The translations under genes and the position numbers were made by a program. A model generated the notes under the pieces. It did no database searches. It was not told where the DNA came from and saw nothing but the letters and a program-made list of their open reading frames with translations. Positions 33,870 to 41,069 of a stretch of DNA of 64,000 nucleotides are shown in pieces. Position 1 is the stretch's first letter; every line of letters starts with the position of its first letter. The stretch is from the NCBI RefSeq assembly GCF_036880965.1, contig NZ_JBAJMV010000004.1, forward strand, positions 481,305 through 545,304, written 5' to 3'. This DNA is from JAUASW01 sp036880965 (GTDB lineage Bacteria; Pseudomonadota; Gammaproteobacteria; Burkholderiales; Burkholderiaceae_C).

Positions 33870-34907
33870 TCAATGCTCTTCGGAATGCGGGTCGCGCAAG
33901 GAGCGCCACAGCAGCACCGGCAGGATGGCGGTGAACACGATCACTTCCTTGAAGGCGCTGGCCCAGAAGGAGCTGAACGATTCGAGCAGGCCCACCAGCA
34001 AGGCGCCCAGCGCCGCGCCGGGGTAGCTGGACAAGCCCGCAAACACCGCCGCGACAAAGCCCTTCAAGCCGATGACGAAGCCGCTGTCATAGAAGATCGT
34101 CGTGGTCGGGCTGATCAGGAGGCCCGAGAGAGCGCCGATGAAAGCCGCCATCGTGAACGAGAGCCGCCCGGCCGCGCCGCTGGAAATTCCCATCAGACGT
34201 GCGCCCAGGCGATTGACTGCCGTGGCGCGCAAGGCCTTGCCGTAGAGGCTGCGCTCGAAGAACAGCCACAGCAGCACGATCAGCGCTGCGGACGCGCCAA
34301 TGATGATCAGGGTCTGGCCCGACAAGAGCAGCGGGCCGGCATTGAAGTTCGCATCCCAGAAGCTCGGGTTGCGGCTGCCCTCGGCACCGAAGAACACCAG
34401 GCCGAAGCCGGTCAACGCGAAGTGCACGCCCACCGAAACGATCAGCAGCACCAGCACCGAAGCATCGGCCAGTTCTTCATAGGCCAGGCGATAGACCAGC
34501 GGGCCCATGGCGGTGACCAGCGCGAGCGTGATCACCGCCTGGCCAAGGAGGGGGAGTTGGCGCGGCCCGGCCCAGATGGCAAGCGCCGCTATCAGCACCG
34601 GTGCCGCCGCGCTGCGCAGGAGCTTCACCAGCAAGGCCGGCAAGGGCTGGCGTGAGCGCAGGCCACCAACACCATCCAGCACAGCCACCAACGCCGCCAT
34701 GGCGAGCAGGAACCAGGCAGTGCCCGGCGTCTTGCCCATCTGGAAACCAGCCATGGTCAAGGCCCCATAGGCCACGAATTCGCCCTGCGGTATGAAAATC
34801 ACCCGGGTCACGGCGAACACCAGCACCGTGGCCAGGGCCAGCAGCGCATAAATCGCCCCATTGGTGACGCCATCCAGCATCAGGATGCTTGCGATCGAGA
34901 AATCCAT
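33870..34907 (-). CDS. livH: Branched-chain amino acid ABC transporter permease (LivH type)
   Basis: The 345-residue inner-membrane permease opens MDFSIASILMLDGVTNGAIY and has the LivH hallmarks GEFVAYGALTMAG and KGFVAAVFAGLSSYPGAALGALLVGL. It is about 40 residues longer than typical LivH, with an added stretch near residues 70-110. It is first in its operon, with no periplasmic binding protein gene beside it. It diverges from the enoyl-CoA hydratase gene. Confidence 0.92.
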   Translation of the reverse strand: MDFSIASILMLDGVTNGAIYALLALATVLVFAVTRVIFIPQGEFVAYGALTMAGFQMGKTPGTAWFLLAMAALVAVLDGVGGLRSRQPLPALLVKLLRSAAAPVLIAALAIWAGPRQLPLLGQAVITLALVTAMGPLVYRLAYEELADASVLVLLIVSVGVHFALTGFGLVFFGAEGSRNPSFWDANFNAGPLLLSGQTLIIIGASAALIVLLWLFFERSLYGKALRATAVNRLGARLMGISSGAAGRLSFTMAAFIGALSGLLISPTTTIFYDSGFVIGLKGFVAAVFAGLSSYPGAALGALLVGLLESFSSFWASAFKEVIVFTAILPVLLWRSLRDPHSEEH

Positions 34908-34988
34908 CAAAGCTCCGTCGGTCGGCCGTTTCGGCCTGTTTGCGACTCTACGCAAAATCCAAGGGATGACCCCTAGGTTCGGGCCCAA

Positions 34989-35017
34989 TTGACAAAAGTC
35001 GTCCGACCGGTAGGTCG
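34989..35017. promoter_or_regulatory. Palindrome and -35-like box between livH and the enoyl-CoA hydratase gene
   Basis: A perfect ttgaca box (34989-34994, plus strand) is followed by a 14-bp inverted repeat (cgacc-ggta-ggtcg, 35004-35017). I see no convincing -10 at the right spacing. The palindrome could be an operator for one or both divergent genes, as in TetR-type sites; inference only. Confidence 0.3.
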
Positions 35018-35053
35018 AAAATACCGCGCCGCAACAAGCCCTAGACTGCGACC

Positions 35054-35812
35054 ATGCCTGACAAGACCCCTTCGCTGATCCTGGAAGGCCCGCTGGCCCG
35101 CATCGAACTGCGCCGCCCGCAGCAAGCCAATCGCCTGGAGTTGCAGGACCTGGATGTGTTCGCCAGCCACCTGACGCAAATCGAGGCCGACCCGGCGATC
35201 CGGGTGCTCCTGATCACTGGCCGAGGCAAGCATTTCTGCAGCGGCTTCAACATTGGCAGCGTGCCGGGTGTCGATGCAGGCGCCTTGTTCGAGCGTCTGG
35301 CCGATCAGCTGGAAGCCTGCCGCGCCGTCACGATCGCCGCGATCAACGGCGGCGTCTATGGCGGCGCGACCGACCTGGCGCTGGCCTGCGATTTCCGCCT
35401 GGGCGTGCACAGTTGCGAGATGTTCGTGCCGGCCAGCAAGCTGGGCTTGCACTTCTACCGGGGCGGGCTGGAGCGCTATGTGACCCGGCTGGGAATCAAC
35501 ACTGCCAAGCGTGTCTTGCTGGCCTGCGAGACGCTGGATGCGCAGCAAATGCTCGAATGCCAGTTCCTGGACCGCCTGCTGCCCGATGTGGCGACGCTGC
35601 TCGAAGCAGCCGATTTGCTGGCCCGGCAGCTCGGTGAATTGGCACCATTGGCGCTGCTCGGCATGAAGCAGCACCTGAACGCGATTGCGCGCGGAAAGCT
35701 CGATATAGCTGGGCTGCAGGCCGATATCGCCAAGGCCAACGCCTCTGCCGACCTGGCCGAAGGCGTGCGCGCCTGGCAGGCCAAACGCCTACCTCGTTTC
35801 GGCGGTTCTTGA
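35054..35812 (+). CDS. Enoyl-CoA hydratase/isomerase family protein
   Basis: The 252-residue crotonase-fold protein has an oxyanion-hole segment (GRGKHFCSGFNIGS) and the second one (AAINGGVYGGATDLALACDFRLG). The usual catalytic Glu pair of true hydratases is not clear here; the second position reads KLGLHFYRGGLERYVTRLG, where hydratases have a Glu-containing motif. It may be another crotonase-fold activity. It diverges from livH across 146 bp with an inverted repeat. Confidence 0.85.
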   Translation: MPDKTPSLILEGPLARIELRRPQQANRLELQDLDVFASHLTQIEADPAIRVLLITGRGKHFCSGFNIGSVPGVDAGALFERLADQLEACRAVTIAAINGGVYGGATDLALACDFRLGVHSCEMFVPASKLGLHFYRGGLERYVTRLGINTAKRVLLACETLDAQQMLECQFLDRLLPDVATLLEAADLLARQLGELAPLALLGMKQHLNAIARGKLDIAGLQADIAKANASADLAEGVRAWQAKRLPRFGGS

Positions 35813-35924
35813 GCCCTCCCCCATTCGGGTGAAAGCCCCGACTAGGGGCGACGCCCGCACATGGTGGAAAATACGGGTCTGGCGCTTTGCGCCGAAACCC
35901 CACAACACTAGACCCAGGACCAGC

Positions 35925-36161
35925 GTGGCCAAGGACAGTACCAAGACGACCATCGAAGCAGATGGTCTGCGCTATCGCTCGAAAGCACCCGGTTCGCCCT
36001 TCGCGGCAACCTCCTCGTTCGGCGCCGCGACCATGTCGTGTTTCCTGTGCGGCAAGCACCGCCCTCGCGCCATGCTCAAGTCCAAGAAGCTGCTCGGCAA
36101 GTCGCAGCCGGTGTGCTCGCCGTCGTGCAAAGAGCTCGACGCCCAACTCAGCGCAAAGTAA
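35925..36161 (+). CDS. Small Cys4 zinc-ribbon-like protein, paralog A
   Basis: The 78-residue protein starts at a GTG at 35925 (reading AKDSTKTTIEADGLRYRSK). It has two Cys pairs, CFLCGKHRPR and VCSPSCKE, about 26 residues apart, suggesting a zinc ribbon. A paralog at 36992 shares DGLRY-SK, GSPF, SCF-CGKHRP and VC-PSC. The tdk gene on the other strand lies between the two. Function unknown; nucleic-acid or protein binding is possible. Confidence 0.75.
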   Translation: MAKDSTKTTIEADGLRYRSKAPGSPFAATSSFGAATMSCFLCGKHRPRAMLKSKKLLGKSQPVCSPSCKELDAQLSAK

Positions 36162-36199
36162 TCCATCAAGCAGCCCTAGCCTCCCGGCCGGGGCAGTTT

Positions 36200-36760
36200 T
36201 CAGCTCTGCCTGAAGCAGCGCCCGCACACCGACCGGTAGCGGGCATTGCCGCCGATCTCGACCTGCGCGCCCTGCGTGACCTTGCGGTTGCCGGCGTCCA
36301 CGCGCATGTTCATCGTGGCCTTGCGGCCGCAGTCGCAGATCGTCTTCATTTCGTCCATCTCATCGGCCAGCGCCAGCAGCGTGGCCGAGCCTTCAAACAG
36401 TTCCCCCTGGAAGTCGGTGCGCAGGCCGTAGCAGATCGCCGGCGTGTTGCCGATATGGGCCAGCTGATGCAGCGCCCAGACCTGGGCCTTGGTCAGGAAC
36501 TGCGCCTCGTCGATCAGGAAGCAGGCAATGCCAGGCTGCGCCGCATTCAAGGCCAGGAAGTCGGTGTCCTTGTCGAACACCTCGGCCTCCCGCTTCGGGC
36601 CCAATCGTGAAGTGATGAAGCCCACGCCATAGCGGTCATCCACACCGGAGGTGAACAGGCGTACCTGGTGGCCGCGCTCTTCGTAGTTGTGGGCCACCTG
36701 CAGAAGTGCAGTCGACTTGCCCGCATTCATGGCGGCATAGCGGAAAAACAGTTTGGCCAT
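36200..36760 (-). CDS. tdk: Thymidine kinase
   Basis: The 186-residue enzyme phosphorylates thymidine in nucleotide salvage. It has the P-loop AAMNAGKST at its start, the DEAQFL segment with the catalytic Glu region, YGLRTDFQGELFEGS, and two Cys pairs for the structural zinc (CDCGRKA and CGRCFRQS). This is the type II, bacterial-like tetrameric TK. The start at 36760 (MAKLFFRYAAMNAG) matches the family. It is flanked on the opposite strand by the two small Cys4 paralogs. Confidence 0.95.
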   Translation of the reverse strand: MAKLFFRYAAMNAGKSTALLQVAHNYEERGHQVRLFTSGVDDRYGVGFITSRLGPKREAEVFDKDTDFLALNAAQPGIACFLIDEAQFLTKAQVWALHQLAHIGNTPAICYGLRTDFQGELFEGSATLLALADEMDEMKTICDCGRKATMNMRVDAGNRKVTQGAQVEIGGNARYRSVCGRCFRQS

Positions 36761-36991
36761 CGGGACGGTGCGCTGGAACAATAAGGGGAGATGAAGGCGA
36801 GCCGCGATTGTGCCGTCAGCGTTGGATCCATCGCCGGGCGCATGTCGCACAAGCACCCCGGACAAACCCGCGACATCGGGCAAGCGAGCAGACAAATGTC
36901 ACAGCTCGCGACCTACTATCGAATGGATGACGAGGGAACGCGTCTGGCCCGATGCCCACAAGGCACGGATCCTTGGAAGCCGAGCACAACA

Positions 36992-37237
36992 ATGAGCAAA
37001 GACACCTACACCAGCGTGAGCAACGACGGGCTGCGTTACGAGTCCAAACTTGGCGGCTCGCCGTTCCTGGGCAGTGGCCATACCCGCTCCTGCTTCAAGT
37101 GCGGCAAGCACCGCCCGCCCAGCTCCTTGCAAAGCAAGCGCATCCTGGGTCGTACCGAAGTGGTGTGCAAGCCCAGTTGCGCCAAGCCCAAGCAGGAGAG
37201 CGAAGCGCCAGTGGCCGAGGCAGCTGTCGAAGCCTGA
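36992..37237 (+). CDS. Small Cys4 zinc-ribbon-like protein, paralog B
   Basis: The 81-residue protein (MSKDTYTSVSNDGLRYESK start, ATG at 36992) has the Cys pairs CFKCGKHRPP and VCKPSCAK. It is clearly related to the protein at 35925, but has a longer acidic, Ala-rich tail. The frame is open upstream to 36791, but only the part from 36992 aligns with the paralog. A strong terminator follows at 37253-37279. Function unknown. Confidence 0.75.
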   Translation: MSKDTYTSVSNDGLRYESKLGGSPFLGSGHTRSCFKCGKHRPPSSLQSKRILGRTEVVCKPSCAKPKQESEAPVAEAAVEA

Positions 37238-37252
37238 AGCCCGCAATTGAAT

Positions 37253-37279
37253 AAGCCGCGACCAGATCGCGGCTTTTTT
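37253..37279 (+). terminator. Rho-independent terminator after the second Cys4 gene
   Basis: A perfect 9-bp stem (aagccgcga with tcgcggctt, 5-base loop) is followed by a run of six T residues on the plus strand, 15 bp after the stop. Confidence 0.9.
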
Positions 37280-37314
37280 GCATGCGCCGTCTGGCGCGCC
37301 GATGCGCGCGCCGC

Positions 37315-38361
37315 TCAGGCCACGCGACGCAGTTGGGTTCGCCCGCCGCGGGTCAGCCGGAACAGGTCCTTCGGATCGTCTTCGGCCGGCGGCACCAGGG
37401 CCACGTCCTCACCGATTTTGCGGGCCAGCGCCAGCTTGTGCACATAGCTCAGAGCCGAGAAGTCTTCCAGCGCGAAGCCCACTGAATCGAACACCGTCAC
37501 CTGCTGGGCGCTTTCGCGGCCGGCAGCGGCACCCGTCAACACCTGCCACAGTTCGGTGACCGGATGATCGGCCGGCAGCTGCTGGATGTCGCCTTCGATT
37601 CGGGTCTGCGGCTCGAACTCGACAAAGATCTTGCCGGCGCGCAGCACATCGGCATGCAGCTCGGTCTTGCCAGGGCAATCACCGCCGACACCGTTGATGT
37701 GCATGCCTGGCTCGATCATCTCGGGAGTGATGATGGTGGCCAGGGCCTTGTCGGCCGTCACCGTGGTGACGATGTCGGCGCCGCGCACGGCTTCGGCCGT
37801 AGATTCACAGCGGATCAGGCGCAGGCCCGGGAAGGCTGACAGATTGCGCATCAGCTTGTCGGTGGCACGTGGGTCCACGTCGAACAGCCGGATTTCCTCG
37901 ATGCCCAGCTGGCTGTGGAAGGCCAGGGCCTGGAACTCGCTTTGCGCGCCATTGCCGATCAAGGCCATCACGCGGGAGTCGGGCCGGGCCAGCGCCTTGG
38001 CGGCCATGGCCGAGGTGGCGGCGGTGCGCAGCGCGGTCGTGAGCGTCAGCTCGCAGAGCAGCTCCGGGTAGCCGGTAGCCACGTCAGCCAGTACGCCGAA
38101 GGCCATCACCGTGTACATGCCGCGCGCCGTATTGCTCGGGTGGCCGTTGACATACTTGAATGCATAGCGGCGGCTGTCGGCCACCGGCATCAGTTCGATC
38201 ACCCCGACGTCTGAGTGGCTGGCCACGCGTGGGGCCTTGTCAAATTCGCCCCAGCGGGCAAAGTCACTGCGAAGGGTGTCGGCCAGTTCGGCCATGAAGG
38301 TGGTGACGCCAACATCCTGAACCAGGCGGGACAGGGCGGGCACATCGATGAAACGGGTCAT
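37315..38361 (-). CDS. Ornithine cyclodeaminase
   Basis: The 348-residue enzyme of the OCD/mu-crystallin family should convert ornithine to proline and ammonia with NAD. Substrate residues typical of true OCD are visible: KYVNGHP (Lys), LRTAATSAMA (Arg) and GGDCPGKTEL (Asp). The Rossmann segment is ALIGNGAQSEFQALAF and the following FDVDPRA. It diverges from an Lrp/AsnC-type regulator gene, a standard arrangement for amino-acid-responsive control. Confidence 0.9.
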   Translation of the reverse strand: MTRFIDVPALSRLVQDVGVTTFMAELADTLRSDFARWGEFDKAPRVASHSDVGVIELMPVADSRRYAFKYVNGHPSNTARGMYTVMAFGVLADVATGYPELLCELTLTTALRTAATSAMAAKALARPDSRVMALIGNGAQSEFQALAFHSQLGIEEIRLFDVDPRATDKLMRNLSAFPGLRLIRCESTAEAVRGADIVTTVTADKALATIITPEMIEPGMHINGVGGDCPGKTELHADVLRAGKIFVEFEPQTRIEGDIQQLPADHPVTELWQVLTGAAAGRESAQQVTVFDSVGFALEDFSALSYVHKLALARKIGEDVALVPPAEDDPKDLFRLTRGGRTQLRRVA

Positions 38362-38501
38362 AGCGGAGTCTCCTTTGATGGGTGCCTCGCCGCTGCGTGC
38401 ACCTCAAACTCGATTCTGAAGAGGCTCTCGGCCAACAAATAGCCAGAAACTTGTCAAATCGGCCAGCTAAACTGCTCACATTGCCACTCTTGGTTAGCAC
38501 T

Positions 38502-38933
38502 ATGACTGGTCTGGATGATGTGGACCGCGAGTTGATCGGCCTCTTGCGGGACGACGCGCGCATGCCAGTCTCCGCCCTGGCCAAGAAGCTGAAGGTGGCG
38601 CGCGGCACGGTGCAGAACCGCATGGCCCGGCTGGAGCGCGAGGGCGTGATCGTGGGCTACTCGGTGCGACTCAAGCCGCAAGCCGAGGGTCAGCGCATCC
38701 GCGCGCTCACCACCGTGGCCGTGGAAGGCAATCAGGCCAGCGAGGTGCTGCGTGCGTTGCGCGGCCATCCCAATGTGTTCGCTCTGCACACCACCAACGG
38801 CCGCTGGGACCTCGTGGCCGAACTGCGTGCCGACACGCTGGAAGACTTCGACCGCGTGCTGTCCAGCATCCGCCTGGTCGAGGGCATTGCACAGACCGAG
38901 ACCAGCCTGCTCCTGTCAACACACAAGCTCTGA
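38502..38933 (+). CDS. Lrp/AsnC-family transcriptional regulator
   Basis: The 143-residue regulator has an N-terminal HTH (about residues 5-50: DVDRELIGLLRDDARMPVSA then VARGTVQNRMARLEREGVI) and a C-terminal RAM ligand-binding domain ending ETSLLLSTHKL. I use the ATG at 38502, since the upstream extension to 38382 lacks similarity. The 140-bp region shared with the divergent ornithine cyclodeaminase gene is the likely target, suggesting control by an amino acid such as ornithine, arginine or proline. Confidence 0.92.
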   Translation: MTGLDDVDRELIGLLRDDARMPVSALAKKLKVARGTVQNRMARLEREGVIVGYSVRLKPQAEGQRIRALTTVAVEGNQASEVLRALRGHPNVFALHTTNGRWDLVAELRADTLEDFDRVLSSIRLVEGIAQTETSLLLSTHKL

Positions 38934-39035
38934 CCCTGGCGCCGTAACCCGCTTGTTGCCCGCTCGCGGGTTAAACCGCATCGGCGCTCGTTAAGGCGAT
39001 GTTAATAATTCGTCGCAAACGACAGGAGACGCCGC

Positions 39036-41069
39036 ATGCTGAAGTCTGCACTGGCCTTGTGCCTTTCCCTGCTGCTGGGCAGCGCCTGGGCAGCACCCGC
39101 CGCCGGGCTGAGCTCGCCCGACGGCCGCCTGCGCATCCAGCTCGACATCGACGGTGAAGGCCATGCCCGCTATTCGGTGCTGCGCAATGGCCAAGCGGTG
39201 ATCAGCCCCTCGCGCCTGGGCTTTCTGCTGACCGACGCGCCCAAGCTGGACCGCCACTTCACCCTTACCGCCCGCAGCGAGCGCAGCTTTGATGAGCGCT
39301 GGGAGCAGCCCTGGGGCGAGCAGCGCTACATCCGCAACCACTACAAGGAGCTGCGCCTCACGCTGACCGAGGACGCAAGCCAGAAGCGCAGCATCGACCT
39401 GATCCTGCGCGCCTATGACGACGGCGTGGCGCTGCGCTACCAGTTCCCCGACCAGTCGATGCTGCAGAACGTCAACATCGGCGAAGAGCTGACCGAGTTC
39501 AACATTGCCTCGCCCGCCACCGCTTGGTGGAACACCGCCTTTGAATGGAACCGCGAGGAATACCTGTTCAAGCGCACGCCGGTCCAGGAGGTGGGGCTGG
39601 CCCAGACGCCGATGACGATGCGCACCGACAAAGGCCTGCACATCAGCATCCACGAGGCCGCGCTGGTGGACTATGCCGGCATGAACCTCGCCCGCGTGGA
39701 AGACCGCCGCTTCAAGGCCATGCTTACGCCGGGCAGCGGTGGCCTGCCCAAGGTGCAGCGCCGTGCGCCCTTCGCCACGCCCTGGCGCATGATCCTGATC
39801 ACCGAGACGGCCGCGCAGCTGGCCGAGTCGCGCATGATCCTGAACCTCAACGAGCCCAACGCCATCGGCGATGTTTCCTGGTTCAAGCCTATGAAGTACG
39901 TGGGCATCTGGTGGGAGATGCACCAGGACATCGCCACCTGGGGAAGCGGCGACAAGCACGGCGCCACCACGGCCAATGCACTCAAGCACATCGACTTCGC
40001 CGCCAAGAATGGCTTCGGCGGCGTGCTGATCGAGGGCTGGAACCAGGGCTGGGATGGCGACTGGGTGGCCAATGGCGACAAGTTCAGCTTCACCAGGCCC
40101 TATCCTGACTTCGATCTGGAGCGCATCACCTCCTATGCCAAGTCCAAGGGCGTGCAACTGATCGGCCATCACGAAACCAGCGCCAATGCGGCCAACTATG
40201 AAAGCCAGCTGGGCGCTGCGCTGGACCTCTACTCGCGCCTCGGCGTGGGCTCGGTCAAGACCGGCTATGTCAGCGATGCCGCACAGGCGCGCGTGCCTGG
40301 CGCCGACGGCGTGGTGCGCTACGGCTGGCATGAAGGGCAGGACATGGCGCGCCACCACTTGAAGGTGGTGCAGGAAGCGGCCAAGCGCCACATCGCGATC
40401 AATCCGCATGAGCCGGTCAAGGACACCGGCCTGCGCCGCACCTATCCGAACTGGATCTCACGCGAAGGCTCGCGCGGCCAGGAATTCAATGCCTGGGGCA
40501 ATCCGGGCAATCCGCCGGAACATGAGGCCAATCTCGTGTTCACACGCCTGCTCGCCGGGCCAATGGATTTCACGCCCGGCATCTTTGGCATGAAGACGCG
40601 GCAACCCACCGGCGTGGCCACGACCTGGGCCAAGCAGCTGGCGCTCTATGTGGTGATCTACAGCCCGATCCAGATGGCGGCCGACCTGCTGACAAACTAC
40701 GAAGCCAATCCCAAGCCCTTCCAGTTCATCAAGGACGTGCCGACGGACTGGAGCGAAACCAGGGTGCTCAATGGCGAAGTGGGCGACTTCGTCACCATCG
40801 CCCGCAAGGACCGCAACAGCGAAGACTGGTTCCTCGGTGCTGTCACCGATGAGCACGCGCGCAGCTTGAACATCAAACTCGACTTCTTGACAGCAGGCCA
40901 GCGCTACCGCGCCCACATCTACCGCGATGGCGCCAAGGCCAACTACACAACTGCACGCGAAGACATCGTGATCGAGCAGCGTGAAGTGAAGGCCGGCGCC
41001 AGCCTGCAGCTGCGCCTGGCGCCGGGCGGCGGCCAGGCGATCCGCTTCGAGAAGCTGGCGGCGCGATGA
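39036..41069 (+). CDS. Secreted glycoside hydrolase family 97 enzyme (probable alpha-glucosidase)
   Basis: The 677-residue protein has a signal peptide (MLKSALALCLSLLLGSAWAA) and the GH97 layout: an N-terminal beta-sandwich, a central barrel and a C-terminal beta domain. In the barrel, SVKTGYVSD replaces the VKxDF nucleophile segment of retaining members, while HEPVKDTGLRRTYPNW and EGSRGQEFNAW carry the Glu residues used by inverting alpha-glucosidases such as SusB. An aggag site precedes the ATG. The GH133-like gene overlaps its end by 4 bp, so the two act as a pair, probably on alpha-glucans in the periplasm. Confidence 0.9.
   Translation: MLKSALALCLSLLLGSAWAAPAAGLSSPDGRLRIQLDIDGEGHARYSVLRNGQAVISPSRLGFLLTDAPKLDRHFTLTARSERSFDERWEQPWGEQRYIRNHYKELRLTLTEDASQKRSIDLILRAYDDGVALRYQFPDQSMLQNVNIGEELTEFNIASPATAWWNTAFEWNREEYLFKRTPVQEVGLAQTPMTMRTDKGLHISIHEAALVDYAGMNLARVEDRRFKAMLTPGSGGLPKVQRRAPFATPWRMILITETAAQLAESRMILNLNEPNAIGDVSWFKPMKYVGIWWEMHQDIATWGSGDKHGATTANALKHIDFAAKNGFGGVLIEGWNQGWDGDWVANGDKFSFTRPYPDFDLERITSYAKSKGVQLIGHHETSANAANYESQLGAALDLYSRLGVGSVKTGYVSDAAQARVPGADGVVRYGWHEGQDMARHHLKVVQEAAKRHIAINPHEPVKDTGLRRTYPNWISREGSRGQEFNAWGNPGNPPEHEANLVFTRLLAGPMDFTPGIFGMKTRQPTGVATTWAKQLALYVVIYSPIQMAADLLTNYEANPKPFQFIKDVPTDWSETRVLNGEVGDFVTIARKDRNSEDWFLGAVTDEHARSLNIKLDFLTAGQRYRAHIYRDGAKANYTTAREDIVIEQREVKAGASLQLRLAPGGGQAIRFEKLAAR

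Noticed and set aside
36791..36991. N-terminal extension of the second Cys4 protein from 36791
   Set aside because: The extension has no counterpart in the paralog at 35925, and the ATG at 36992 gives a matching start.
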